64,000 nt of DNA from Apoda limacodes. Taxonomy: Eukaryota > Arthropoda > Insecta > Lepidoptera > Limacodidae. A program made the position numbers and the translations under genes. Under the pieces are notes generated by a model that did no database searches, was not told the origin of the DNA, and saw only the letters and a list, made by a program, of their open reading frames with translations. Below, piece after piece: positions 1 to 10,790 of this stretch (the stretch's first letter is position 1; each line of letters opens with the position of its first letter). The stretch covers positions 12,765,019 to 12,829,018 of the forward strand of contig OX291546.1 in NCBI GenBank assembly GCA_946406115.1. Reading direction: 5' to 3'.

Positions 1-419
1 TAAATATTTAAAAAAAGTACGCAAAATAAGGATATTTTTATTACTCTTTTGATTTTATACTACAAAAAATAATATCCTGACAATTATTTTAATAGCTTAA
101 AGCTTGCTGAGCTGAAGAAGCCTGTCAAAATTGTCTTTTAAAGTTCAAATTATTTCTTTTTCATACTTTGTTTCTACTATTTTATAAAAAAAACATAAGT
201 CACAATATATCTCCAGATTCAGTTATTGGAAACACTTTCTTTAAAATTAGTTTACAATTTCTCTTGAATTTTTTTTTTTGTTATTTTCTCATTTAGACAC
301 TTTATGAGGTTATTTACTGATTTCCAATTTAATTAAATAAAACTCTTTTACATATTTATATAGATACTTATATTACATTTACATGCCAAGTACAGTACTG
401 TCCCGATCCTACACAAATA
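1..419. other. AT-rich intergenic sequence
   Basis: No gene, RNA or clear repeat was recognised here. The sequence is AT-rich with homopolymer runs. Similarity to the 10.4 kb region may begin near the right end but is too weak to place by eye. Confidence 0.5.
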
Positions 420-760
420 CTAGCTGTCCTTTACATGACTTTTCTTTCTAGTTAGTTAGTTAGAAGGCCGCAAAAAGAAACAACTTTTGGTAAACGAATA
501 TAGAATAGACCTTCATTAGAAGAAAAGTTTGTCAAACGACTCATGTCAGAAAATTAGGTAAGAAAAACGTGTGATCTATTGTCATTAGAGATGCTATAAA
601 GTTGACTGTCTGTAACGTTAATTTAAATTGCCAAAAACATTTAAAGGACGGCGGCGAACGCTCCATCTGTTACACAGACATTTGATACTGTTTAATGTTA
701 AATGATTAAATTTATGAAGCGGACCTCAATTACAAAAGTTTATATTTTAGAACTACATAT
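420..760. repeat. Direct duplication, block A, copy 1
   Basis: This block matches 10430-10790 in the same orientation. Shared stretches include AGAAACAACTTTTGGTAAA, GTCAGAAAATTAGGTAAGAA, CGTGTGATCTAT and GACCTCAAT-ACAAAAG. On the minus strand both copies have a short open stretch beginning ATG (near 553 here). However, the differences between copies fall about equally on all three codon positions, so I do not call it coding. See the finding on the duplication. Confidence 0.75.
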
Positions 761-1136
761 TTTATAGTAGATTGTTCACCAAACGGCTAAAACGACTACG
801 AATAGAGTTCTAATGGGTTTTAGTCCCGAGGTATACACTCTTTTTTTCACTTGGAGTGCGAGAAAATAAAATAAATAGATAAAAATTAAAAAAATGGTAT
901 ATTTTCTAAAAAATCCAAAGTACCCCTGTAAAAACAAATTTAAATATTAAACATGATCCGTGTTGTTTGTATTAAGTCGCAAGATCTTTTTTGTCACTTT
1001 CAAGATGCCACAAGATCATATTCTCAAAGAAATGCTCATCTTCATCTTTAGCTTCCCGTCCCCTCAATAATCTCTGTCTCAAAAATCAGCTAATTAGTAG
1101 CTCTGTATAGCTACATTTAGAAATAACAAACAAACA

Positions 1137-1290
1137 GGCTTTCACAAATATAACATACTAGATTTTGCCGGCGACTCTGCCCGCCCTTAATTCGGTTGTC
1201 GGCGTGGAACTCTTTAATTATAGTAATGAAGTTTGCTATAGCAAGCTAGAGCTGTAACTATAGCTCATTTAACCTCGGTTGCTAATGTAT
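1137..1290 (+). repeat. Dispersed repeat, 'gcccgcggctccgcccgc' family
   Basis: The stretch contains TTGCCGGCGACTCTGCCCGC, a TTCGGTTGTCGGCGTGG-like segment and GAAGTTTGCTATAGCAAGCT. The same order is found, sometimes inverted, near 9540-9660, 31900-32060, 56550-56610 and 58290-58400. I know this pattern as a widespread lepidopteran repeat; its class is not decided here. Confidence 0.65.
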
Positions 1291-1737
1291 AGAATTAACC
1301 AACAATATTATTATAGTATATTAAAGATGTGGCCGTATGGCTCAGACCTTGGAATTTCAACAAGGCAAAATCAAAACTAAAAAAGACTACTTGAGCCCCT
1401 AGAGACTAATGACGCATTTTAACACCCCTAGGCTATGCTATAAAGGCACATTTTCGAGCATGAGAACAAAGATCTAAAACAGAACTTCTCTTAGCAGTTT
1501 CGTAATTTCGTAGACAGGCAAACGAGTCGGCAAGTATTTACGTAACAATAATTGCGCAAGTTTCTTTGGAAAAGGGTATAAAAGACCCTTGAGAGTTTCG
1601 TACCTCTAAAGGAAAAAAACCCTCATAGAATCACATCACATGCTGATATGTAAATCAAATCAAGCAAGTCAATGAAATTAAATATATGTCCAAAATACAG
1701 TAATTTTTGTCGCATATTGTGACACAAATAAATCAAA

Positions 1738-1870
1738 ATCTATGGGGTACTTCCCGTTGACCTAGAATCATGAAATTTTGCAAAAAGCAAGATGTTATAT
1801 TACAAATATAGAAACATATTCCAAAACCTAATTATAAACCCGTGAGACTTGATATCATGACGGAAGAACT
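1738..1870 (+). repeat. Fragment of AGGGTTCCGT-family repeat
   Basis: GGGGTACTTCCCGTTGACCT followed by AGAATCATGAAATTTTGCAA is the interior of a dispersed lepidopteran repeat. A fuller copy in the other orientation is at 29630-30085, where the counterpart reads GAAGTACCCTGTAGGTTTTG. Confidence 0.5.
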
Positions 1871-2289
1871 ATCTACATATAATAGGTTTGTACGAAACCT
1901 TGGGTTCTCGCAATTGGCCGGTGTTTTTAGGGATCTAAGCCTACTCCGTCTGTGTCTCAGCCCTACCTAATTCTATCATTAATCGTACAAGGCATTTCGT
2001 AGAAAAGGAAGTGCAGTTAGGGATTTATCTCGCACAAGACAAAAACACCTTTATCCCCAGCCGAAGGAAACCTCATCTTCTGCAAAACAATAAGACCTTC
2101 CTGAAAGAAACCAATTAATTAATATCTAATTTTATTGAATTTTAATAACCACAATATGAGAACATTTATAGCTTATCGCTGTAGGTTTTTTTGTTTGAAT
2201 AAAATTAGTTTCAACAAAATTTTTTTTCCCTTAGGTCTCTATAGGTAATGTAATAAAAGTTTTGTACTATATTCAGTTTAGGTTCTTCA

Positions 2290-2740
2290 CTTATTTACTC
2301 GATATATATATAAAATCAATCATTTTGCATATAAAATCACGCAAAGGTGTGTAGAAAATATTGTATTTGTCTTAAGGCATCTATTATCTAAAATACAATC
2401 TCAATTCAAAGTTGAGAACAACAGCTTATGCTCGTTTGTCGAACATTATTATGCTCTTAGGTATAATTTACTTACGTATCAGAAGTTTTATGGAAAAGTT
2501 ATTTTCATTCGCCATCTTCGGATTACTTTCGTAAAGTTTCCGCGAGACGGTTCGATTTTAACTTAATCTAGTCTACATTATCCGACTTCTGTTTATGAAA
2601 AAAGTTTTTGACTGGAAGGTTATAAAAATAAGTAGTAACAAAATTTAATTGATGATTGATGAAGATGGAGGTTCATAATGTAATTTTGTGAGAGTACAAT
2701 TGAGCAATTTAGAAGCCAGTGTTAGAGCGTTCGTGCATTC
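2290..2740. repeat. Direct duplication, block B, copy 1
   Basis: This block aligns with 12030-12500 and, in part, with 12505-12655. Shared stretches include ATCAGAAGTTT, CGTAAAGTTTC-GCGAGACGGTT, TTTTTGACTGGAAGGT, and GCCAGTGTTAGAG-GTTCGTGCATTC. Order and orientation match the other duplication blocks. Confidence 0.8.
2476..2515 (-). other. Candidate short ATG-to-donor exon, copy 1
   Basis: On the minus strand, ATG and 12 further codons (ending FSIKLLI) plus one base are followed by GTAAGT, a strong 5' splice donor. Copy 2 (12164-12203) has exactly the same 40-base length and the same donor. Copy 3 (12533-12563) keeps the ATG and frame with a 9-base deletion but has lost the donor GT. Ser and Ile codons vary silently among copies (TCC/TCG, ATA/ATT/ATC). 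No downstream exon was found, so the block may simply be old non-coding duplicated DNA. Confidence 0.3.
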
Positions 2741-3015
2741 ACTCGTCTTCGGTTCGTATTTGTATTAAAATACGATCCGATGTAGCCTACATAGTAAATT
2801 TATGGATGAACGCTTTTCGTATTTTTTACGTACATAATAAAAACTTTCTGTTAATTGTCATTTCCACCGAGGTAATTCTCTCAAAAAATGCAATTATTGT
2901 GGCGGACTTACACCCTATGTCTTGTTCTCCAAGGAGATGCTTGTGCAACGGCTGAGGCAATGTAAGAAATGTTATTAATATAAAAAAAAAGTTGCACTCC
3001 GGGAGTGCCGGCAGA

Positions 3016-3642
3016 AGTGAAAACCTTTACACACGATTCGCGCTTAACACTCAAATATGTCACAAGACATGTCTTTGACATTGTCAAGAAATAATAATGT
3101 TTGTTTACTTACTTTTTTGACGTAGTATATTTGACATCGCAATCTGTCATAGAATTAAAATTCCATATCCAACCTCCCTGTACTACTCATAATCGCGAAT
3201 ACTAAAAATAAAAATTAAAATAGGCGTGGCATTACGGTTTCTGTATTTTACAAAGACAAAGATGCACTTTGTTCAATTTCCATATTTTAAACACTTTATA
3301 TACACGAATTTTACGAATACACAGCAGTATGGCCACTACACAGACAGTCGAGCCATCAGCTGTCACCATCCATGGATGCGCGTAGCACACTGTAACATAA
3401 ACACACACGACCATTCGCGCAAGCGCCCTGCGCCGCCTAAACGAAACAGCAGGCGCAGGCATACATTTTCGCCGCGCCGTAGAAAGAGAGTGGGATACTC
3501 CCTCTCCTACGCCGCGCCAGCTGTCTACTCTCCATCCGTCTTACGAATTTTCACGATCAGGACACGTGACCTGACGCGAGTTTATCATTTTTTACCCATA
3601 CCAAAAAAAGTGCACAACGCCGCTAAAGAAGTTTTCACTTAA
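3016..3642. repeat. GC-rich dispersed element with short terminal inverted repeats
   Basis: The left end reads AAGTGAAAACCTTTACAC and the right end is the inverse of AAGTGAAAACTTCTTTAGCG, giving an inverted repeat of about 12 bases. The interior (3340-3560) is far more GC-rich than its surroundings. A 138-codon frame on the + strand and a 76-codon frame on the - strand run through it. Both look like by-products of GC-rich repeat sequence, because neither encodes a recognisable domain. From memory, closely similar sequence recurs in moth genomes. It interrupts copy 1 of the duplication, since copy 2 lacks it. Confidence 0.55.
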
Positions 3643-3888
3643 AAAAAAAAACTATTAATAAAATATTAAAAATGTTTGAAGATTCCTATTAATTTTGTTA
3701 GTTGAAAAGTGGTTATTACATAGAAGTTGTTGTTCTCAGAAATTTTGAAACTAAATTAAATTATTATACAAATAAATATTAAACTTAGACAAGAGAGAGA
3801 TTTCTATACAATATTACCGTTTTATTTCCGTATTATTTTTTCCGAATCTTAAAAACACTTCGGCAATGTAGGTATTTGGTTATGCTGT

Positions 3889-3907
3889 TATATATATATA
3901 TATATAT
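3889..3907. repeat. (TA)n microsatellite
   Basis: A short uninterrupted TA run. Confidence 0.85.
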
Positions 3908-4259
3908 TCGTAAACACGAAATTATATTTCAAAATTAATAACAATAATTCTGCTTACAAAACAAAACGCAATAACAATTTTTTACGACCGTCAGTGTTAC
4001 TAAATCACTTGAAACACGATAATTAAATTACAGTTGGATTATCAGATCTAGCAGATCTGAAAAATCAGATTTTGAAAAATTGTAATTTACCTACATACCT
4101 ACACAACATCCAAGCGCAAGGCATCAGTTGCAAGATTCAGACAAAAAAGTATCGGGAATGGCTGATTTGTTTATGGTTGTAAATTCAATTTATTGTTGTT
4201 TTTTGTTGTTAGATTGGCACAACTGTTTTCCATTTTGGCGTTTTAAGCGTGCCCGAGAG

Positions 4260-4271
4260 TTTTGGCGCGAA
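4260..4271 (+). promoter_or_regulatory. E2F-like site
   Basis: TTTTGGCGCGAA matches the E2F consensus TTTSGCGC extended on both sides. No gene was identified downstream; ATG frames at 4350-4410 end within about 20 codons. The motif may therefore be chance. Confidence 0.2.
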
Positions 4272-4547
4272 TCTTAAGAAGGAGTGGTGTTTTTTTCTGT
4301 TTAATTTTTCTAAATTCATTTAGTGACTTTCGATGTATATATTTTAGCAATGTTTTACGAAAGCGTGTTAAGAATTGTGCAGCGAAGGCTCATGAATAGT
4401 GAATTATGAAGAAATAAGCTGGACATGACGCGCAATATCTGAGGATCCACACCAAATCTCCCGCCCAATCTTGGGACTTGAAAACGAGGACGCACGGTAA
4501 CGCCCGCGCCACGATACAATATGATATAATTGACTTTGACTCTGCAG

Positions 4548-4569
4548 TTTGTCACACCGGTGTGACAAA
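4548..4569. repeat. Perfect 22-base palindrome
   Basis: Perfectly self-complementary around a CCGG centre, with arms containing TTTGTCACA. A related hairpin lies 36 bases downstream. Confidence 0.85.
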
Positions 4570-4604
4570 TCACTTTCATTACCTTTTACCAGCAGCGATA
4601 CTCT

Positions 4605-4623
4605 CGTCACACGCAGTGTGACG
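4605..4623. repeat. Hairpin related to the 4548 palindrome
   Basis: CGTCACAC, a 3-base loop GCA, then GTGTGACG. It shares the GTCACAC/GTGTGAC core with the palindrome at 4548-4569. Confidence 0.8.
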
Positions 4624-4984
4624 ACAAGTAAGATTCCTCATGATCACGCAGCTGCTTTGCACTCTTAATTTTATTGGGGTCTTCCTGTTGGTCTAACTAA
4701 CATATCCAGCTGGTTGTACGAACGGGATTTTGTTTTCTCCGTGGACCAACTAAATAGTTGAACACAAGAAAACAGAAATTTACATGGCCCTTCGTAAAAT
4801 TACAAAAATTATAGCTTTTTAACCGACTTTGAAAAAGGAGGTTCTCAAATAAGGTTTACGTAGTTAGATTAACGCAATGAAAATTTTATACAGTACTAAA
4901 TGTCATAACTTATACTTTTAAAAGTCCTTTAGACACTTGTCACAACTAACACTTGCTAATTGTATGAAATCAATAGTACACGTC

Positions 4985-5290
4985 CAGTGCACACAAGATG
5001 AATCGGCTGACTGAAAAAAAAATCGTAGTGCGCGCCTGACTTTACCTGCCATATCGACATCTGTGCAAGTTTCAATAGTCAGCAATGGTGACTGCATCAG
5101 ATTCTCTTTACAAATAGTCAATCCATTTTAGGGTATTTATATGACGTTTCTTTTTATATAATTTTTATTTATAATTAACTATCTCGCCCGATGACAGTTG
5201 TTTTGAATATATTATACTTAAACTTTCCTTTTGAAACGCTGTTTATGAAGAATGCATGACTTGCATGACTGAAGAAGCGAAATGAGGCGG
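4985..5290. repeat. Direct duplication, block C, copy 1
   Basis: This block matches 13780-14050. Shared stretches include CAATAGTCAGCAATG-TGACTG and GCATGACTTGCATGACT. On the minus strand both copies place a splice-donor consensus (CAG|GTAAAG at 5046; AAG|GTGAGT at 13806) after the shared ATGCAGTCA...TTGCTGACTATTGA segment. Both also have a TATAAATA- or TTTAAATA-like box upstream. The ATG-to-donor distances differ (52 against 47 bases), which argues against a conserved reading frame. Confidence 0.75.
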
Positions 5291-5311
5291 TAGGTAATTA
5301 GAGCAATCATT

Positions 5312-5330
5312 TATAAAAGGTGCATTCAGT
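5312..5330 (+). promoter_or_regulatory. Candidate core promoter (TATA plus arthropod initiator)
   Basis: TATAAAAG at 5312-5319 is followed by TTCAGT at 5325-5330, an arthropod Inr (TCAGT). The spacing is shorter than the usual 25-30 bases. About 30 bases further, CCAG|GCAAGT resembles a GC-type splice donor. No coding frame follows, so any transcript would be non-coding or spliced far away. Confidence 0.2.
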
Positions 5331-5345
5331 TCACTGCTTCAATGC

Positions 5346-5900
5346 GTTTAATATCATAATCCAGGCAAGTTAAAAAGACAAATTTTGTGTGACACACTGT
5401 ATAAATCTTGGTTGACATTAAACGCATAATGTACATAATGTCGGTCAACAAAACGCCACTTAAAAAAAGGGTAAAGGTAATTGGAAGAGCTTTAACACGG
5501 ACTAAGGATCGTTGCAGGTCCTGGCTTGAGGTTAATTATTTGACTGCACCTTTGCTATGAAAATATTTATCTACATTACTAGTTGAGTTCGTCAAAAAAA
5601 GTATTTTTTTACCGCCAAATCCAGCTTTGCTGCTGCTCGGAACAGGTGTGCCGCCACAGATTACACATCCAAGAATACCGGTATCACAGATGTAATTATA
5701 TGACCGGTAAACTATATCATAATCATCATAATATTAACAAAAAAAAAATTATAACAATATGGTGTAATACAAAAAATAATATTATAAAGTAACTTTTTTT
5801 TAAGTAAAGAATTAAAGAACGCAGATTATTATTAGACGTATTTATAAGCGTAGATAATTAATTATTTGATATGCAAGCCTGGAAAGTTGCTTTTTGACGT
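5346..5900. other. Intergenic, nothing recognised
   Basis: AT-rich. No frame longer than chance and no recognised repeat. Confidence 0.5.
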
Positions 5901-5919
5901 GAGTGCCTATATTGAATAC

Positions 5920-6035
5920 CGAGCAAGCGAAGGATTCAAAGATTGAACCCACGAGCGAAGCGAGTGGTTCAAAAATTTTATCTTGAGGATTCTAAGGCAC
6001 GACACCCAAAACAAATGTCGTGCCAAACACACAAG
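5920..6035. repeat. Dispersed repeat with two hairpins
   Basis: GAACCCACGAGCGAAGCGAG followed by TGGTTC forms a stem closed over GAGCGAAGCGA. Just after it, GGCACGAC ... GTCGTGCC forms a second 8-base stem. From memory, this pair recurs in Lepidoptera as a small dispersed element. Class undetermined. Confidence 0.5.
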
Positions 6036-6890
6036 TTTTCATCTCACTACAGCGAGGAAAATATATACAAGTTAGAAGAAGAATTATAATAAGTGTTTAA
6101 TTACTCATGAACGGAACAAGTGTACTTAGTTTAAATAGTTTAATTAAGTATTGATAACATGAACATTATAAGTCTCTGAAATAGGTTGAGCGCCTTTAGT
6201 ATTTTTGCATGTAGTCAACAAATCGCACGCTCAGAGGTACTTACCTATTTCTGCGGGTAAGTTAAAGTTTATTCAGTAAAAGTAATATGTTTATAGTAAA
6301 AACAACCAAAATGATTACTAAGTAATTCAAAATAAATGTTTCTTTACCTTTTATTTTTTTAAGGTGCGTTCTAAATTTGCACTACGCCAATTTTAAAACT
6401 CTTAGAACAAAAATTACTTAAAACTTATTTATTTTTCTTGTATTTTAATAATTAAACAAACTACAATAAATTATCTATTAAATAAAATTTAACAAAACAT
6501 TGTATTTAATGCAATAGCTTCAAAAATTAAACTAAAGTGTTATTAACGAATCACTAATGTACAAATTAGAAAGGACGAACCGCATTTCGGATTGTTTTGT
6601 TATGTTTGTTTTAGTAGAATTTAAGAAAAAACCTTTTGTGCGCAAGTGGATAAAGCTTTTCCACTAAATTGAATCAGATTTTAAATGACAAGTGAGCCTT
6701 TCCGAGCCAGTGAGATGAAAATTATATTATGCAAGCATTTATTGGAATAGATAGTTTTCTCAAATTCTTTGTTTGATTTTATTTTGTATCTTTTGTTATG
6801 TGTTGGGCTTTCAGTTATATTTGTTTCTTATAGTCTATTTCTATCAAACAACCTTAAAATAAAGATACCTGACAAAGTTATCAGAACGTG
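6036..6890. other. Intergenic, nothing recognised
   Basis: AT-rich sequence. A 64-codon frame at 6769-6963 has a hydrophobic start but resembles no family I know and runs into repeat sequence. I do not call it a gene. Confidence 0.45.
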
Positions 6891-6960
6891 TAACAAAAAA
6901 ATAGTTGGCCGTCGCCGTCACGGGACGCCCGGCAATTGTAAAACATTGTTGAATATACTA

Positions 6961-7030
6961 TAGTCGGATAGATATAGTAAACAACTCATTGAGTTTACTG
7001 TAGTCGCATAGATATAGTAAACAACTCATA
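6961..7030. repeat. Two-copy tandem repeat, period 40
   Basis: TAGTCGGATAGATATAGTAA with ACAACTCAT at 6961 is repeated as TAGTCGCATAGATATAGTAA with ACAACTCAT at 7001. The flanks (6905-6945 and 7050-7175) are unusually GC-rich and include the hairpin GGCATGA...TCATGCC. Confidence 0.75.
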
Positions 7031-7440
7031 CAGAGAAGCAACGGAGTGTCTAGTATGCGCACGACACGCAAGAGAGGCGAGAGCGGCGGCGTAGAGGGGC
7101 ATAACGGCATGAGAGAGCGTCATGCCATTTGCCGTCACGGCATACGGTTTGATTTTACTGCCAAGGCGCGCCAATAGATTGATTCACATCGAAAATTACA
7201 GTGCTTGAAGTGTACATAACTTACATACATTACATAAAAAAATAACCTTCATCTATTACGCTATATGATGTGTAGTATGTTTTATCAACAAAAATAAACA
7301 AATAAAGCAGATCACTGCAACAAATGCCTATCTATCTATATACCTCTAACGAGCCTTACTTATTTAAATCGTTCCATACGAATCAGCACTGAAGCTATAA
7401 AATCAGGCAACTTTATTAATATTTCATATAATAATCTCGG

Positions 7441-7660
7441 GTTGAGGTTAGCGTTGGCACACCTGACTTTATATGAAGCCATCGGCATCGTAACACCACT
7501 GTGAGGAGCCGTTTACCTCACCCGCAAAATTAAATATGCAGACGCTCGTATCGATTATCTCCAAGAATACCTCACTGCCGTCAAACGAAATGCCCGCCCG
7601 GCCAACCTGTATCGTTGTCTAACAATTATACTCGTGAATAATTTTTCATACCATGTGGTA
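7441..7660 (+). pseudogene. Coding-like fragment, unrecognised
   Basis: One frame reads through about 28 codons, a TGA, then about 50 more codons, including AVYLTRKIKYADARIDYLQE. The stretch is GC-richer than its neighbours. I recognise no family. It abuts a LINE fragment on the opposite strand, so a degraded transposon protein is the likeliest origin. Confidence 0.3.
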
Positions 7661-8039
7661 TTGGACTGGATTTATGGGACCAGTAAGTTTTTTGTTTCTG
7701 ATATCGAATTGGCTTACGAAACATAACTTTTAAGACGGCTCTCTGGGCTCTTTCAAGGCTTAATAAAGCGGTTTTTGCTGCTCCACCCCATGCACTGATA
7801 CCATAAGTTAAAATCGATTGCACTAAACAATGGTAGACCATTTTTAAAACGGTCTGAGTTGCAGATCCTCTTAATTTTTTAAAAATATAAATAATTTTTC
7901 GTAGTTTACTGGCTAAGCCGGTAATGTGACGACTCCAGTTAAGGCTTAAGTCTATGTGTAAGCCTAGATATTTGATATGAGGTGACATACTCAAGCAAGG
8001 ACATTTGCATGCTGATAAAAATATAAAAATAATAAACAT
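7626..8039 (-). pseudogene. Non-LTR retrotransposon reverse transcriptase, C-terminal fragment
   Basis: The 137-codon frame has the post-catalytic part of a CR1/Jockey-type ORF2. It contains YLGLHIDLSLNWSRHI, then a helical LASKLRKIIYIFKKLR stretch, SILTYGISAWGGA, and LSLERAQRAVLKVMFRKPIR. The catalytic YADD region and endonuclease are missing and the frame is cut off at both ends, so this is a dead fragment. The fit to the family's thumb/connection region is strong; the exact clade is not decided. Confidence 0.85.
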
Positions 8040-9384
8040 CTTATGTCAGCTTTACTCATGAATGTATATATTTTTTTTGGATTTACATTTTTATTAGTGT
8101 ATACAAAAAATAAAGTTCATAACAGCCAGGTATTTACTAATAAAATCATTTTTAAACTACGCCGCCGTGCCTGGACATAAAACGCTACGCAATGAGGCCA
8201 AGCGGCCGTTGTCTGCAACAAAGCGGCAGTTGTATCAAACTGCATCGTAGGCGTCTCATTGTACGACACAGGTGCTCAAAGTTTTATTTTAGTTTTAGTT
8301 TTAATTTCACCTTTAGTTAAATTTAAGTTGCCAAGAAAAAAAGTTAGTAAAAGAGTAGTTTTAGGAGTTTCAATAGCTAAAGTAACGCACTATACATGCA
8401 GAAAATCGGGCTTTAGATAGCTACTAATTTGGCTTGGTTTAAAATTATTCCACCGCCACACATGACCAAGACTTATTTTTTAACGTGTGTAACGTGTTAG
8501 CTATGTTAACAACAAAAAAGCAAGTATTGCTAAATCTTCTTAGTTATTGTTACAAAGTACTTGTTTTTTTTTAAATGAGTGTCACAGTAAATACAGCCCT
8601 TACGGAATTCGGCTAAAAGTAGACAAGTATTATTTAACTGTAATACTTGGCACTCTGCAACCGTGTAAATTATTAAAAAAAACAAGTATCTATTGGCAGG
8701 TTATAACTAAGTGCGTGTTAAAAGCGAGTATCATTTTTTTAATTAAATGGAAAACTGACTGCGAAGCGAAACCACGTCGGGCACTCGGTATTTTCATTTA
8801 GAATTTAGAAGAGTGTAGAAGTGTTTTTTAAAGCGTAACCTCACACTGACAAGGCAAGTTCAAATTCTTAATAAATTTGTTAGAATTGTGTATCTTTCAT
8901 CTGTCAAACTTACATTTAGCTGCGTAGTCCTACAACGACAGTTCATGAAGTCATGTTGAGTCACGTGAACCAGAAGTGCAGTTCGATTATTTTTGTGCAC
9001 GCATAGTAACTTTGCCTTGGCTATTATACGTCCTACTGCAGGGGCATAGGGCGCTATTAAAAAAAGGCCCTAGGCCATAATCTACCGCGCTGGCTCAGTA
9101 CGGTAGATTATGGTCTATGACCGAGTAGTGCACATTTGTAGAGCTAGTGGCCACTCAACTGGAACTAAAGCTCTGTAATAGTGACAATTAAAATAATAGA
9201 TAGCGCTTACATTTGAACAATCATAAGGAAATAAAATAAAAATCAATAATAAGGAAATAAAATTGTAATTTTTTTTTCGATAGTTGAAAACATAAGATGG
9301 ACGAACCACCAGCACCGAATCACTTCGCTACGTCAACCAATTTGAATTTAATATAATTAACAATGTATATTGATGTCAGTTACA
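8040..9384. other. Intergenic, one possible foldback element
   Basis: No gene found. At about 8168-8272 a GC-rich stretch has matching inverted arms (CTACGCAATGAGGCC near the left, GGCGTCTCATTGTACG near the right), suggesting a small MITE. The rest is AT-rich. Confidence 0.4.
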
Positions 9385-9665
9385 TCCTAATATTATAAAT
9401 GTGAAAGTTTTTCTGTATGGTTGGATGGATGGACAGATCGGGATGAAACTTGGCATACATATAGGTTTGGTCGTGGGATAGCATAAAGGCATCTTTTATC
9501 TAGAAAAATTCAAAAGTTCCTGCGGGAATAACTAAAACAGAGTTAAACAAACAATACCTGCAACTATAGCTTGCTGTAGCAAACTTTATTACTATACCTA
9601 ATTAAGGAGTTCCTCGCCGATAACCGAATTTAGGGCGGGCGGAGCCGCTGGCAAAGTGTAGTACC
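9385..9665. repeat. Composite dispersed repeat
   Basis: It begins AATATTATAAATGTGAAAGT and GATGAAACTTGGCATACATA, typical of a lepidopteran retroposon end. It continues with the inverted 'gcccgcggctccgcccgc' family (ACTATAGCTTGCTGTAGCAA ... GGGCGGGCGGAGCCGCTGGC). It relates to 35695, 36585 and 62150 on one side and to 1137 and 31900 on the other. Confidence 0.65.
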
Positions 9666-10429
9666 CAATAAACACGATTGACGTATTGTCTATTGGATTT
9701 CTTGTATGTAAGCCAGATAAGTTCTTATTACAGAAGCAAGCACTTATCTATGTATACAGAGCAACTAATTGGTGCCTACTGAGCAACGTTGTTAGTAAAT
9801 ACAACAGCTCGCTGGCTATAATTATAGTAATGTGACACAATAAGATTTGCAATTTTTTTTTTTTCGCTAACCCTATTGTGTTGTTAGGCGTATTGTTGGA
9901 TAGGTCTTCAAAAATTAATTCTAGGTATTGCAGTGACTTTTCTGTTAGAAGTTATGAGCTTCCATAGATTTTATTTGGTTATTGTACTAAAATTATATTC
10001 AGACAATTATTGTGAAAGTCTCAAACCTCTAGAGTTGTAGACGGTTTTCGACATTTATTTTAATGTTATCTTCAATTTCATTTTAATGATTAAGTTTTTA
10101 CTATTCTATTAAAAGTAACATAGCTTTAAGTCAAGACTTAACTCCTATTAAAAAACTAGTTTATCAAAAAAAAAATTGGTTTACAAACTCAAAAAAAATT
10201 GGTTTTTTTTTTTTCGAACGTTTGTTTATTTATTGCCTCACTTTAGTGAATCACAGTTAGTTTTCTTTGTATTCTATTAATTTTCAATTTTAATTAATTT
10301 TGGTATTGCAAAATTAATAAATATATCTATATACTTTCTAATTTCTAACGGAATCAAATCAAACACTTTCCATATGATATGTGAATCAAAACGACGTGCT
10401 AAGTACATAAACTAGTTAGCTGACTATTA
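9666..10429. other. Intergenic, nothing recognised
   Basis: AT-rich with poly-A and poly-T runs. No feature supported. Confidence 0.5.
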
Positions 10430-10790
10430 GCTGTCTTTTACACGACTTTTGTTTTGTAACATGAAAGTTTCAAAGTACGTAAGCGTCCCCAAAACAACGC
10501 AAAGTATTCATGTAGTTAGCCAGAAGACCACAAGAAGAAACAACTTTTGGTAAAAGAATATAGAATGGATTTTTGTTAGAAGGAAAGTTAGTCAAACAAC
10601 CCATGTCAGAAAATTAGGTAAGAAAATCGTGTGATCTATCATCATTAGATATGTTAGTCAAGCTTTGGCAAAAATAATACGTATTTCTCCGTTAGTCACA
10701 GATGTTTATGTTTTTTTGTTGGAGGTAGAAGTCGAAATAGAGACCTCAATCACAAAAGCAAAAGTGAATATTTTAAAACTGAATTTTTAT
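10430..10790. repeat. Direct duplication, block A, copy 2
   Basis: Counterpart of 420-760, same orientation, clearly alignable by eye but diverged. See that entry. Confidence 0.75.

Larger units (their letters stand above)
761..2289. other. Intergenic, scattered repeat fragments
   Basis: No gene recognised. The stretch holds two dispersed-repeat fragments (1137-1290 and 1738-1870, listed separately) in otherwise AT-rich unique-looking sequence lying between duplication blocks A and B. Confidence 0.5.

Noticed and set aside
3226..3642. 138-codon + strand frame with Arg/His-rich middle
   Set aside because: Coincides with a GC-rich dispersed repeat with inverted ends; no domain, and an opposite-strand frame is equally open.
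5046..5330. Chorion-type divergent gene pair
   Set aside because: Divergent TATA-like boxes and duplication recall moth chorion clusters, but no signal peptide or Gly/Cys-rich coding sequence is present on either side.
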